Of a stretch of DNA of 64,000 nucleotides, positions 1 to 8,282 are shown piece after piece. Position numbers and translations under genes: made by a program. The notes under the pieces were generated by a model. It was not told the DNA's origin and did not search any database. It was given only the letters and a program-made list of their open reading frames with translations. The DNA lies in assembly GCF_042681745.1 (NCBI RefSeq), contig NZ_JBHUGF010000010.1, forward strand, positions 1,240,001 to 1,304,000. Reading direction: 5' to 3'. Position 1 is the stretch's first letter. Every line of letters begins with the position of its first letter. The stretch is from Saccharibacillus nicotianae (GTDB lineage: Bacteria > Bacillota > Bacilli > Paenibacillales > Paenibacillaceae).

Positions 1-1010
1 CATTCGATGCTACCGATACATTTGCTGTTACCAAGCAAAGCTGGAATCAAGACGATATTGTTCAACAAGTAGAAGAGGGGCAATTTAAAGTAGGATTGAT
101 TATACCTAATGACTTTTCAGCTTCACTCAAGCATGGTGAAAATGTTCCGATCCTGACAGTGATTGATGGTAGTAATCTTATGTACTCCAACAGTGCTAGC
201 CGGATTGCAAATCAGGTCATTAGTAGTGTTAGTGCAGGTGCATCGATGAAAGCATTGGAGCAAAAAGGAATGAATAGCGATCAAGCGAATTCTGTTTTTA
301 GCACGATTCCGTTTCGCTCACGCGTCTTATACAATCCGGTGTATAATTACAAATTATTTATGCCGATTGGTGTGATCTCAACAGCGCTTCAGCAATGTTT
401 ATTGCTCGGCATTGCTTTGTCTTGTACAAGGGATAAAGAACTTGGAACATGGAGTCGGTTTTATCAGTGGCGACATACGCCATGGAGACTGGCGATTGCG
501 AAGCTGACGCCTTATTTTCTAGCAGGAATGGTTAATGTGATTACAGTGTTTAGCATAGCGGCTTTTGCATTTCATATTCCTTTCAAAGGACAGTTATTTC
601 CGTTTCTTCTGATTGCGATTGCTTTTAATCTGGCATTATGTGGATTAGGATTTTTGTTCAGTCTGTTCTCACGTACCAAAGTAGATGCTACCCAGACATT
701 GATGCTGATTGCTGTGCCTTCTTTTATGTTGTCGGGGTATACATGGCCATTAGAAGCAATGCCTGCATTTTTGCAAATGGTTGCCAAAGCGTTACCACTA
801 ACGTATTATCTGGATGCAGTGCGGGCGATTACGTTAAAAGGGCAAGGGATATCTGCGATTGTGCACGATCTACTAGCACTTAGCCTTATCGGATTGATTA
901 GCTTATTGATTGCACTTATTGCTTATCCGTTAGCATTCAAGAAGTCTGAATTACAAGAACAGGAAAAAGTTATCCAAGTAGAGCAGACAGCCTTAGATTC
1001 AAAATATTAA
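1..1010 (+). CDS. ABC-2 type transporter permease (5' partial)
   Basis: The reading frame is open from base 3 without a start, so the gene begins left of the window. What remains is an extracytoplasmic region (containing VGLIIPNDFS) followed by about five hydrophobic segments in the C-terminal two thirds, the topology of ABC-2 family permeases (YhaP/YhgE-like). The segment near LSGYTWPLEAMP is characteristic of this family just before its last helices. The protein ends in a charged tail. It would pair with an ATPase, probably encoded just outside the window, to export a drug, lipid or polysaccharide. The substrate cannot be told. A hairpin terminator follows at 1071-1112. Confidence 0.85.
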   Translation, partial: FDATDTFAVTKQSWNQDDIVQQVEEGQFKVGLIIPNDFSASLKHGENVPILTVIDGSNLMYSNSASRIANQVISSVSAGASMKALEQKGMNSDQANSVFSTIPFRSRVLYNPVYNYKLFMPIGVISTALQQCLLLGIALSCTRDKELGTWSRFYQWRHTPWRLAIAKLTPYFLAGMVNVITVFSIAAFAFHIPFKGQLFPFLLIAIAFNLALCGLGFLFSLFSRTKVDATQTLMLIAVPSFMLSGYTWPLEAMPAFLQMVAKALPLTYYLDAVRAITLKGQGISAIVHDLLALSLIGLISLLIALIAYPLAFKKSELQEQEKVIQVEQTALDSKY

Positions 1011-1070
1011 TAATATTTGTACCATAGATGCAGACATGGTAAAATAAGAAAAATTCAATATACCAAACGC

Positions 1071-1112
1071 GAAGCACGCGCCATCCTTAACAGGGTAGCT
1101 CGTGCTTTTTTT
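1071..1112 (+). terminator. Rho-independent terminator of the ABC permease gene
   Basis: Inverted arms AAGCACG and CGTGCTT are followed by a run of eight T. It lies about 60 bp after the permease stop codon. Confidence 0.8.
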
Positions 1113-1141
1113 GCTTTGGAAATACAAAGGAGAGTAATAAT

Positions 1142-1186
1142 ATGTTAGAAGAGCAGCAAAAACTTGTATTAGTGGTAAATCTGTAG
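1142..1186 (+). other. 14-codon ORF with a strong ribosome binding site (leader or remnant)
   Basis: ACAAAGGAGAG sits about 9 nt before an ATG that opens MLEEQQKLVLVVNL and then a TAG stop. The rest of the 319-bp gap between the permease and the DUF896 gene (1011-1329) is AT-rich and shows no other gene. A TATAAT at 1293-1298 with TG upstream probably serves the DUF896 gene. The short ORF may be the truncated start of a lost gene or a leader peptide. No homology is claimed. Confidence 0.25.
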
Positions 1187-1329
1187 TATATTATAACTAT
1201 CTTAATATTAAGATAATTAACTTTATGTTTATTATTAAGAGAATTAGATACTTCCAATAGACATCCAATTTCGCTAATAAGGTGTGTTTGTGTATAATAG
1301 GAACAGGGAAGTGAAAGGAGAGAGTACAA

Positions 1330-1557
1330 ATGATAGTAAGTTTGAATCGTATAAATGAATTGGCTAAAAAGCAACGTGAAGAAGGTCTGACTGCTGAAGA
1401 GAAAGCGGAACAGCAAGTCTTGCGTAAAGAATATTTAAGTGAAATCCGTGGACAGGTACTGAGTACTTTCTCAGGTTTGACTGTTGTGGATGAATTAGGA
1501 AATGATGTTACACCCGATAAAATTCGTATGGAAAAAGAACAAGGTAAACGTCAATAG
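1330..1557 (+). CDS. DUF896 (UPF0291, YnzC-like) small protein
   Basis: The 75-residue protein starts VSLNRINELAKKQREEGLT, continues with a second helix rich in E, K and R (EEKAEQQVLRKEYL), and has the family's RGQVLSTFSGLTVVD stretch. This is the two-helix DUF896 fold known from B. subtilis YnzC. The function is not established; in Bacillus relatives the gene often lies near SOS genes. Here there is no LexA-like box and no lexA neighbour. AAAGGAGAG about 9 nt before the ATG fixes the start, and the length is normal for the family. Confidence 0.93.
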   Translation: MIVSLNRINELAKKQREEGLTAEEKAEQQVLRKEYLSEIRGQVLSTFSGLTVVDELGNDVTPDKIRMEKEQGKRQ

Positions 1558-1600
1558 TATAGGATTGGCTTTATGCATTATCAATATTCTAATAGTTAAC

Positions 1601-1639
1601 AAAAGAACCTGCTCACTTTTAATAGTGGCAGGTTTTTTC
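1601..1639. terminator. Bidirectional terminator between convergent genes
   Basis: Arms AACCTGCTCAC and GTGGCAGGTT flank an 8-nt loop, with T on the right and AAAAG on the left. It serves the DUF896 gene and probably the convergent gene ending at 1667. Confidence 0.8.
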
Positions 1640-1666
1640 TGTATCTATTCTTTGTATATATGCCTT

Positions 1667-2566
1667 TTATAAATAAGCTCCAAACAATTGGCGTGCTCGA
1701 TCCCAATTGACTCCTAATTCGCCTTGCCATGCTGCCCAGGGCATCTCCATATCGGAACGACCTTTAGTATTATTGAGATTGACCTCAGGATCTACAATAT
1801 CTTCAAATGAAGTCCATGTTAATGGGTCAAGGGATATCTGCAAATTAGGCAGAATCCCTGCAATCGCTAATGTTTGTAAAATATCGCGCCGGGAACCTGC
1901 ATTTCCTTTGATTAATTTGGCAGCAGTAAGACGCTTCTCATATGAACCAGGAGTGTCATCTTTATGAGCTTGATCCAAATGATGCAGTAGATTGCGAAAA
2001 ACACTGATATCTTCTTCTGTAGGAGAAATAGCAGGTAACGTAAGCCTTTCTTGTAGATCAGTATAAACACCGATTACCGAATGATACAATCTACCTGTAT
2101 ACAATGAGTTACGGATAGAAGCAATATTATTCCAATGTCCATGATTCGCTGTTGCATTTGAAGTTGAAAATCCACACACACCACATGCAATCAGGCGACG
2201 TGCTGGTTGATAATCATGCTCAGGTACGGTTTTTGCAAAAAGTGTACTATGTAAAGTTGTCATTCCGCGAGGATAACTGCCACCAACAGCAGCTATAAAT
2301 TCAGCGCTAGCCCGTTCGAGCGATAACTGTTCATCTTGTCCCCAGACTCTAATCGATTGGATAAGCGTATTATGATCGATCAATATAATATCGTTGATCT
2401 TCCAATGATCTTGTTGTAATCGTTCATGTTCATCAGTTGTTAATGCTTCTTCATGATATATAGTTACCTGACGTGTAGCATCATACTCACCATTTTGATA
2501 ATGATATAACTTTTGAAGAATTTTAAGTTTTTGTTTGTACAATTTGATATTATTCGTAGTCATCAT
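1667..2566 (-). CDS. Protein of unknown function, 299 aa
   Basis: I do not recognise a family. The protein has no signal peptide or membrane segment. It opens with a helical, basic region (KLYKQKLKILQKLYHY) and has one Cys pair in the middle (CGVCGF) followed by N, H and W-rich residues (NHGHWNN). Two ATG codons stand in tandem at the start; AAAGGA lies 4 nt before the first and 7 nt before the second, so 2563 is an equally good start. The gene is transcribed alone and separated from the upstream SDR gene by a terminator. Confidence 0.75.
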   Translation of the reverse strand: MMTTNNIKLYKQKLKILQKLYHYQNGEYDATRQVTIYHEEALTTDEHERLQQDHWKINDIILIDHNTLIQSIRVWGQDEQLSLERASAEFIAAVGGSYPRGMTTLHSTLFAKTVPEHDYQPARRLIACGVCGFSTSNATANHGHWNNIASIRNSLYTGRLYHSVIGVYTDLQERLTLPAISPTEEDISVFRNLLHHLDQAHKDDTPGSYEKRLTAAKLIKGNAGSRRDILQTLAIAGILPNLQISLDPLTWTSFEDIVDPEVNLNNTKGRSDMEMPWAAWQGELGVNWDRARQLFGAYL

Positions 2567-2635
2567 AGGATCCTTTCTAGGTAAAATGGTCTGTATCTTA
2601 CATCTACTATAGCTATTCTACAGGATGACTTCAAT

Positions 2636-2676
2636 CCAAAAAAAGCGATCTTCTATATGCAGAAGATCGTCTTTTT
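2636..2676 (-). terminator. Terminator of the SDR-like gene
   Basis: Arms with GCGATCTTCT and AGAAGATCGT are followed on the minus strand by a run of seven T. It lies just beyond the 3' end of the SDR-like gene. Confidence 0.85.
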
Positions 2677-2730
2677 GGATAATATAAGTACCTGTATTAC
2701 ACTTTATAGAAAACAGTAAGTATTTATCAA

Positions 2731-3549
2731 TTACACTTGATCTTTAGATTTATAAGGCTGGTCTTTTTGCTTGATAGAAGCATAGACAATAACACCCAGA
2801 CCTGCAACAGCAAGAGAAGATAAAATAGGGTGTTTGCTTTCTTTTACATACACAGGAATATCTTCTTTAGGATGTTGAGCTGCATAGATAATATTTTCAG
2901 CCACAGAACCTGCCGGGTAGACCATAACTTTATGTTTTTTCATTGTTTCGTTATATGGAGTTACGGCTTTACCCGGATGAAGAAGTGTAATCGATACAGG
3001 AGCTTTATCTTTAGCAATTTCTGCTCGTAGATTATCTGTCCATTCTTTCACTGAAAAATTAGAAGCGGAAGAAGGAACAGGAATCACTGTACCACGATCA
3101 CTCCATACAGCACTCATATTGATCAATGCGCCAGGAACGCCGCGTTCTTTGAAATGATTGATCGCAATTTTTGAGCTATAAATGATTCCGCGATAATTCA
3201 TATTGAACATACGCTTGATATCATCTTGAGTCGCTTCTGTAGATTCACCCAGTAACGATACATCAGAGCTATTTACCCAAGTATCGAACCGTCCAAATGT
3301 ACGAATAGCGGCATCGGCAATCTTATGAACATCTTCTTCTCTTCCAATATCTGCGGGAACCCATGTTGCTGGATATCCTTTGGCACGAAGTTCTGTAGCT
3401 AATTGGAGGAGCGCATCTTCATTTTTAGAAGTAAGTAGAACTTTTGCACCTTTAGCTGCTGCCATTTTAGCTGTAGCAATACCAACTTTGCTTGAAGCAC
3501 CTGTAATAACGATAACTTGATCTTTTAATTTTTTAAGTGAAATAGACAT
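2731..3549 (-). CDS. SDR-family protein lacking catalytic residues (probable pseudoenzyme), membrane-anchored
   Basis: The 272-residue sequence follows the classical short-chain dehydrogenase fold from end to end. The start is the ATG at 3549, which has AAGGAGG 10 nt upstream; a further in-frame start at 3585 has no such site. The family's key residues are replaced. The Rossmann glycine motif reads TGASSKVG (Lys21 for Gly). The NNAG motif reads NSSD (93-96). The active-site Ser position is Ala147, the Tyr is Ser160 and the Lys is Asn164. The protein ends in a hydrophobic segment (SSLAVAGLGVIVYA) and a basic tail, suggesting a C-terminal membrane anchor. The frame is intact with no stop, so the gene looks maintained. 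Ordinary oxidoreductase activity is unlikely; a binding or scaffold role is inference. Confidence 0.85.
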   Translation of the reverse strand: MSISLKKLKDQVIVITGASSKVGIATAKMAAAKGAKVLLTSKNEDALLQLATELRAKGYPATWVPADIGREEDVHKIADAAIRTFGRFDTWVNSSDVSLLGESTEATQDDIKRMFNMNYRGIIYSSKIAINHFKERGVPGALINMSAVWSDRGTVIPVPSSASNFSVKEWTDNLRAEIAKDKAPVSITLLHPGKAVTPYNETMKKHKVMVYPAGSVAENIIYAAQHPKEDIPVYVKESKHPILSSLAVAGLGVIVYASIKQKDQPYKSKDQV

Positions 3550-3781
3550 AACGATGGTTCCTCCTTGAAATAGTCTCATTACCATTTTACCCTATCAACC
3601 GTATAGGCAATCATTTTGTTAGGAATGAATCATTTATTATAGAAGCTAAATACATACTAATACTATTTAATACTACACCAAATTTATAAAAATTAGAAAT
3701 CTAGCGAGTCTATAAGGTTTTTGGTGGCTCAATTAAGTATCAACGCTTACAATAGAAATAAATGACAAAGGAGGTTCTTTA

Positions 3782-4045
3782 ATGGAAGAATTTCATTGTA
3801 TGAATCATCCAGATCGTGCAGCAGTTCATCAATGCAGTCGGTGTGGTAAGCCATTATGTGATGAGTGTTATAACCCTGAGATGCAGACCTGTCGTATGTA
3901 TTGCAATAGTCTTTCTACCACAACGACTACAGCACCTCAACCTAAAAATACATTCTGGCAAATTGTTGTTGCTTTACTAGCGATTGTAGGAGCATTGGCT
4001 TTATTGTTAGCAGCAATCTGTGGAGCGATGATTTATTCTTACTAA
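3782..4045 (+). CDS. Small B-box-type zinc-finger membrane protein
   Basis: The 87-residue protein has Cys6-x2-His9, Cys18-x2-Cys21, Cys26-x2-Cys29 and Cys37/Cys41, the spacing of a B-box-like zinc finger in which the last pair is Cys rather than His. A Thr/Pro linker follows, then one hydrophobic helix (about 58-84) that should place the finger in the cytoplasm or at the membrane face. AAAGGAGG lies 8 nt before the ATG. The next gene, for an Lgt-like protein, starts only 12 bp after the stop, so the two are almost surely cotranscribed. The finger may bind a protein or lipid partner; its role is unknown. Confidence 0.85.
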   Translation: MEEFHCMNHPDRAAVHQCSRCGKPLCDECYNPEMQTCRMYCNSLSTTTTTAPQPKNTFWQIVVALLAIVGALALLLAAICGAMIYSY

Positions 4046-4057
4046 AGGAGTGCTTGA

Positions 4058-4867
4058 ATGGAGTTTCCTGTCTATTTTTATTTAGGATCGTGGCGTATTC
4101 ATCCGCATGTATTGTTTGAATCTTTAGGTTACTTTTTGGGATTTCGTCTTTATTTGTGGACACGTCGACCTAGTGAAATGTCCAAACTTATGAGTCTACA
4201 AATATTAGCAGGGACGATTCTAGGAGCAGCCTTAGGCGCTAAATTGTTATTCTGGTTTGAAAATCCAGTAGCAACATGGGAGCAATTACGTCAGTTTCAC
4301 TTATTGTGGGGTGGGAAGACGATTGTTGGTGGATTGTTAGGTGGACTGATCGGTGTAGAATTGACCAAGCGCTGGATCGGTTGGAAAAGCTCTACAGGAG
4401 ACGATTTTGTCTACCCGCTAATACTCGGTCTGGCATTAGGGCGAATAGGATGCTTTTTGACTGGATTGGATGATCATACGTATGGGATCGCTACAACATG
4501 GATAACCGGTGTAGATTTTGGTGATGGGATTATGCGTCATCCGACTCAATTATATGAGATTGCTTTTCTGATTGTACTGGCAGTTGGCTTGATTCCGTTA
4601 TATCGCCAAAGCCGTCTATTGTCTGTCTTATCACCTGAAGGTCAGACATCTACAGCATACACTTCTTATGTATCAGGTCGAATGTTCCAATGGTTTATGG
4701 CAAGTTATCTGCTATTTCGCTTTCTGATTGAATATATCAAGCCTACTTTGCATCCGTACTGGGGGCATAATAATATTCAGTTGGCTTGTCTGGCGGGACT
4801 CGTTTATTATAGCTGGCTGATCTGGGGCAAAGGTAAAAAAGCTTCACGCTCTATAAAAGCAATATAA
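4058..4867 (+). CDS. Prolipoprotein diacylglyceryl transferase-like membrane protein (Lgt superfamily, divergent)
   Basis: About seven hydrophobic helices carry Lgt-family landmarks: GGLLGGLIG near residue 91, GRIGCF at 128-133, HPTQLYE after it, and RFLIEYIKP near the end. True Lgt moves diacylglycerol from phosphatidylglycerol to the lipobox Cys of prelipoproteins. Here the family's HGG motif reads VGG: Val90 stands where the functionally important His (His103 of E. coli Lgt) is expected. The GRxxNFxN motif is GRIGCFLT. The fold and the phospholipid-binding region look retained while the canonical chemistry is doubtful. It follows a zinc-finger gene by 12 bp and precedes a radical SAM gene by 196 bp, with no terminator seen between. 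A second phospholipid-linked role is inferred. Confidence 0.85.
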   Translation: MEFPVYFYLGSWRIHPHVLFESLGYFLGFRLYLWTRRPSEMSKLMSLQILAGTILGAALGAKLLFWFENPVATWEQLRQFHLLWGGKTIVGGLLGGLIGVELTKRWIGWKSSTGDDFVYPLILGLALGRIGCFLTGLDDHTYGIATTWITGVDFGDGIMRHPTQLYEIAFLIVLAVGLIPLYRQSRLLSVLSPEGQTSTAYTSYVSGRMFQWFMASYLLFRFLIEYIKPTLHPYWGHNNIQLACLAGLVYYSWLIWGKGKKASRSIKAI

Positions 4868-5063
4868 TGTACTATTTTATCAGCATATGAGAAACGGAAA
4901 GTAATTCTCACCACACTTACAGTCTAACCAAGCTCTACATATTATCAGTACATCAATTATGATCACCTCAAATGATGGTTATACCCAACTAATCAGACTA
5001 TGCCATTTATATCTGCTACATGCATATAGGTTAGGATCTATACAATAAAAGGAGTGATATACT

Positions 5064-6476
5064 ATGCCTAAAAATCGACCGTATCTATATCATGAATTAA
5101 CGAATAGTATCTGTACCACGTGTTATCGCAAAGTGGAAGCCAAAATTATTGAAGAAGATGGACGTATCTACATGCTCAAGCGTTGTCTTGTACATGGTCC
5201 TGAAAAAGTATTGATCTCTACAGATGTGGAATATTATCATCGCACACGAGAATTTATTAAGCCTTCAGAAATGCCTTTAGTATGGAACACACCGATTAAG
5301 TACGGTTGTCCATATGATTGTGGATTATGCCCGGATCATGAGCAACACAGTTGTCTGACGTTATTAGAAATTACCGATCATTGTAATCTGCAATGTCCTA
5401 TCTGCTTTGCTGAATCTTCCCCTCATCGTACTTCTTATCGCTCACTAGAACAGATTGCATTTATGTTAGACCGAATCGTAGAAAATGAAGGCGAACCGGA
5501 TATCGTACAGATTAGTGGAGGAGAGCCTACAACCCATCCGCAATTTTTTGAAATTTTAGATATGTGCAAAAGCCGTCCCATTCAGCATATTATGCTTAAT
5601 ACAAATGGGATTCGGATCGCGCAAGATCGTGAGTTTACCAAACGATTAGCTTCGTATATGCCAGGTTTTGAAATCTATTTGCAATTTGATAGCTTTGAAG
5701 CAGATGTACTAAAAGAATTGCGAGGTGCTGATCTTAGACGTATACGAGAAGATGCGATCCGCCATCTGAATAAATATAATTTATCGACTACCCTTGTAGT
5801 GACACTGAAAAAAGGATTAAATGATACAGAAATCGGCAAAATTATTCAATATGGACTCAAACAAAAAGCGGTGCGTGGTGTTACGATCCAACCGATTCAA
5901 GCAGCAGGACGATTGGAAGGATATGATCCAGCGACAGATCGTTTAACCGTAAGTGAAGTCAGACAGATGATTATCGATCAATCGGAAGTGTTTCAAGAAG
6001 ATGATATTTTACCGGTTCCGTGTCATCCTGATTGTCTGGCAATGGGCTATGCTCTCAAGTTAGGACGTGAAGTATTACCATTAACACGTATGATTGAGCC
6101 TTCGATCTTACTAGAAGGAGATAGCAATACCATCGTCTTTGAACAAGATCCGGTAATTCGTGGTAAATTATTTGAGCTTTTATCGACTGGACATTCTCCT
6201 ATTTCTTCTGCATTATCGCTCAAAAGCTTGTTATGCTGTCTACCTCTTGCCGCCGTACCGAAAGAAATTAACTATGATAATGTATTCCGCGTGATTATTA
6301 TGCAGTTTTTAGATGCGTATAACTTTGATGTGCGTTCTGTCAAAAAATCTTGTGTGCATATTGTCCATCCAGATGGACGCATTATTCCTTTTGATACGTA
6401 CAATCTGTTTTATCGTGATGATAAAGAGAAGCTGTTAGAAGAAAGAAAACAAGAAATCGCTACAGCTTGGGATTGA
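5064..6476 (+). CDS. Radical SAM protein of the Tes/MJ0619 (tetraether lipid synthase-like) family
   Basis: The 470-residue protein carries several Cys clusters in the order known for the archaeal tetraether synthase family. Near the N-terminus is a rubredoxin-like set (Cys17-x2-Cys20, Cys41 with HG after it). Next comes Cys82-x3-Cys86-x2-Cys89 with Cys97, then the radical SAM cluster Cys107-x3-Cys111-x2-Cys114, GGEP at 152-155 for SAM binding, and C-terminal Cys320-HPD-Cys324 and Cys391-Cys392 as candidate auxiliary-cluster ligands. In archaea Tes joins the ends of lipid chains; bacterial relatives are little known. AAAGGAG lies 9 nt before the ATG. The upstream Lgt-like gene suggests a lipid substrate. 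Family membership rests on recalled motif order; substrate and product are unknown. Confidence 0.85.
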   Translation: MPKNRPYLYHELTNSICTTCYRKVEAKIIEEDGRIYMLKRCLVHGPEKVLISTDVEYYHRTREFIKPSEMPLVWNTPIKYGCPYDCGLCPDHEQHSCLTLLEITDHCNLQCPICFAESSPHRTSYRSLEQIAFMLDRIVENEGEPDIVQISGGEPTTHPQFFEILDMCKSRPIQHIMLNTNGIRIAQDREFTKRLASYMPGFEIYLQFDSFEADVLKELRGADLRRIREDAIRHLNKYNLSTTLVVTLKKGLNDTEIGKIIQYGLKQKAVRGVTIQPIQAAGRLEGYDPATDRLTVSEVRQMIIDQSEVFQEDDILPVPCHPDCLAMGYALKLGREVLPLTRMIEPSILLEGDSNTIVFEQDPVIRGKLFELLSTGHSPISSALSLKSLLCCLPLAAVPKEINYDNVFRVIIMQFLDAYNFDVRSVKKSCVHIVHPDGRIIPFDTYNLFYRDDKEKLLEERKQEIATAWD

Positions 6477-6539
6477 TATGATTTTTTATTTGACATGTTA
6501 TTATTGCTAAAAAGGTCTGTTATCCAATCGATGGGAAAG

Positions 6540-6591
6540 CCTAGAGTTGCTATGAGTGTATATTTCACTGGTAGTTGGTCTAGGTTTTTTT
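6540..6591 (+). terminator. Terminator after the radical SAM gene
   Basis: A long imperfect hairpin closes with CCTAGA and TCTAGG and is followed by seven T. The remaining bases from 6592 to the next gene are A-rich and hold its promoter. Confidence 0.65.
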
Positions 6592-6701
6592 ATTTGCGAA
6601 TAGTGATAGAAAAAGAAAGAGGGAATATGGAAAAGCAGAGATATCAAAAATAAATAAAAAAGAGTATGCTATAAAAAACGTATTACGGAGTGATTAAAGT
6701 G

Positions 6702-7436
6702 ATGGAATACGAAATAGAACTTGAACATTTTCTTACTAAAAGCGGTGAAAAATCTAAACAATATATACATTTGAGATTAGAAAGATTGTCTTATCAAAGT
6801 ATTCTCCATATTGTAAAAGGACGCATGCTTGAACGAATAAGAACAAATAGAGACAGTATTGAACAGTATACTAATTTTGAAGAAGCTCAAGCTCGTGTGA
6901 CAGGACTAATTAAACAGCTATTGAAAGAAGGATTCACGCCACAAGATGTGAAAATTCTACAAGATGCAGATATAAAATATGCCAATTTGAGAACAAGAGA
7001 AAAAGCTTATGTATATGACAAAGCAAAATGGCACTATAATGATGATTATCCCAAAATATTATTGCCTTTCCAAGCTTATGTACATACTGGAATGTTTGTC
7101 ACCTGGCTGATAATAAATAATCTACTGTTTTATAAAATTGCAGATGAGTATCAGGAGAGCATACATCTAGTGAAGCAGGGTAAAATGAGTGGAGCACGTT
7201 TTTTTGAGAAACATCTTGATGGTTCATTAAGCTCAAACGATTTATCAGAAGAGGGTAATGCATTTGCACGTCAATATCTAAATAAAGATGATAATGTATA
7301 TTTAACAGATTATATTGATTGCTTGGCTGGTTCGTTGCCTAGTGAATATCATGTGCAGGATTCTTTAGAAAATTACAAAAAAGTAGAACTCATTATCGAC
7401 GAACGCTATTACAAATTTAAAAATTTCAACATATGA
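6702..7436 (+). CDS. WGR-like N-terminus plus DUF7832-type domain, unknown function
   Basis: The start is the ATG at 6702, with ACGGAGTG 9 nt upstream; a GTG four codons earlier overlaps that site. The first 80 residues (KQYIHLRLERL, then FEEAQARVTGLIKQLLKEGF) resemble a diverged WGR domain. The middle part (VYDKAKWHYNDDYP, then QAYVHTGMFVTWLIINN) matches what I recall of the DUF7832 domain seen in Bacillales proteins near toxin-immunity genes. No membrane segment or signal is seen. Codon use is markedly AT-rich compared with the radical SAM gene. The role is unknown; an immunity or accessory function is possible. Confidence 0.7.
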   Translation: MEYEIELEHFLTKSGEKSKQYIHLRLERLSYQSILHIVKGRMLERIRTNRDSIEQYTNFEEAQARVTGLIKQLLKEGFTPQDVKILQDADIKYANLRTREKAYVYDKAKWHYNDDYPKILLPFQAYVHTGMFVTWLIINNLLFYKIADEYQESIHLVKQGKMSGARFFEKHLDGSLSSNDLSEEGNAFARQYLNKDDNVYLTDYIDCLAGSLPSEYHVQDSLENYKKVELIIDERYYKFKNFNI

Positions 7437-7444
7437 AAAATTCA
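7420..7444 (+). repeat. 25-bp direct repeat, copy 1
   Basis: The unit beginning AAAATTTCAACATATG occurs here across the last codons and stop of the gene at 6702-7436. It recurs without mismatch at 8283-8307, 863 bp downstream. Confidence 0.85.
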
Positions 7445-7521
7445 CAAAAGGAAAACCAAAAAATAAGTACCCTACTAATATAATCATAAAAGACTAATAC
7501 AATCCTAAAGGAGTGAGATCG

Positions 7522-8160
7522 ATGAATATTATCATTTTCGGAGCAACAGGCAAAACAGGTCTTGAATTGGTGAAGCAGTCACTAGAGCAGGGGCATCAAG
7601 TAACTGCACTGGTACGCAACCCGGAAAAGCTAACTATTACCAATCCTAATTTGATCATAGAAAAAGGGGATTTATCCCATTATGATGATATTGATCGAAT
7701 CATCAAAGCCCGTCAATACGACGCTGTTTTCTCAGCATTAGGGGCAAAGACACCTTTTCAAAGAGATCCTATACTTACTGAAGCGACCAAAAATATTATC
7801 AAAGCAGCTCAAACCCATCAGATTAATAAATTTATTCATGTTTCATTTATAGGTGTTCGCAAAGAATCATCTCAACTAGGAGCATTATACAAATATATTG
7901 TTCCACTAGCGATGAAGAACTTAATCGCAGACCACCGGGAAAAAGAAGCCTTTTTAGCAAGCAGTGGACTGGATTGGATATCGGTTCAACCACCAATTTT
8001 GACTTCAGGAGCCAAAACAGGAACGTATATACATGAACCACATATTAATAAGGGAATTTCTAGTAAGAAAAAGCTATCTCGTGCCAACTTGGCTGATTTT
8101 ATGATTGATCAATTAAATACCTCTGTGTACCATCAACAAGGTGTTTTTGTAACAGAATAA
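7522..8160 (+). CDS. NAD(P)H-binding atypical SDR family protein
   Basis: The N-terminus MNIIIFGATGKTGLELVKQ holds the GxTGxxG nucleotide-binding motif of atypical SDRs (NmrA/YwnB type). The rest follows this family, with FSALGAKTPF, a helix entering HVSFIGVRK, and a short C-terminal substrate domain; 212 residues is the usual length. AAAGGAGTG lies 7 nt before the ATG at 7522, and an in-frame GTG at 7513 sits inside that site. Members are NAD(P)H sensors or small quinone-type reductases; the substrate cannot be inferred. The gene stands alone between the two copies of a 25-bp repeat and ends with a terminator. Confidence 0.88.
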   Translation: MNIIIFGATGKTGLELVKQSLEQGHQVTALVRNPEKLTITNPNLIIEKGDLSHYDDIDRIIKARQYDAVFSALGAKTPFQRDPILTEATKNIIKAAQTHQINKFIHVSFIGVRKESSQLGALYKYIVPLAMKNLIADHREKEAFLASSGLDWISVQPPILTSGAKTGTYIHEPHINKGISSKKKLSRANLADFMIDQLNTSVYHQQGVFVTE

Positions 8161-8173
8161 GCAGTAACGACGA

Positions 8174-8203
8174 AAAGGATCATCATATTGATCCTTTTTT
8201 TAT
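8174..8203 (+). terminator. Terminator after the NAD(P)-binding gene
   Basis: Arms AAAGGATCA and TGATCCTTT are followed by a T run. Confidence 0.85.
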
Positions 8204-8282
8204 ACCCAAAATCGATAATAAAGCACAAGAGGAAGCAACGGTAATGAGTTTATATTTTTATAACCCTACTACTATTAAAATT

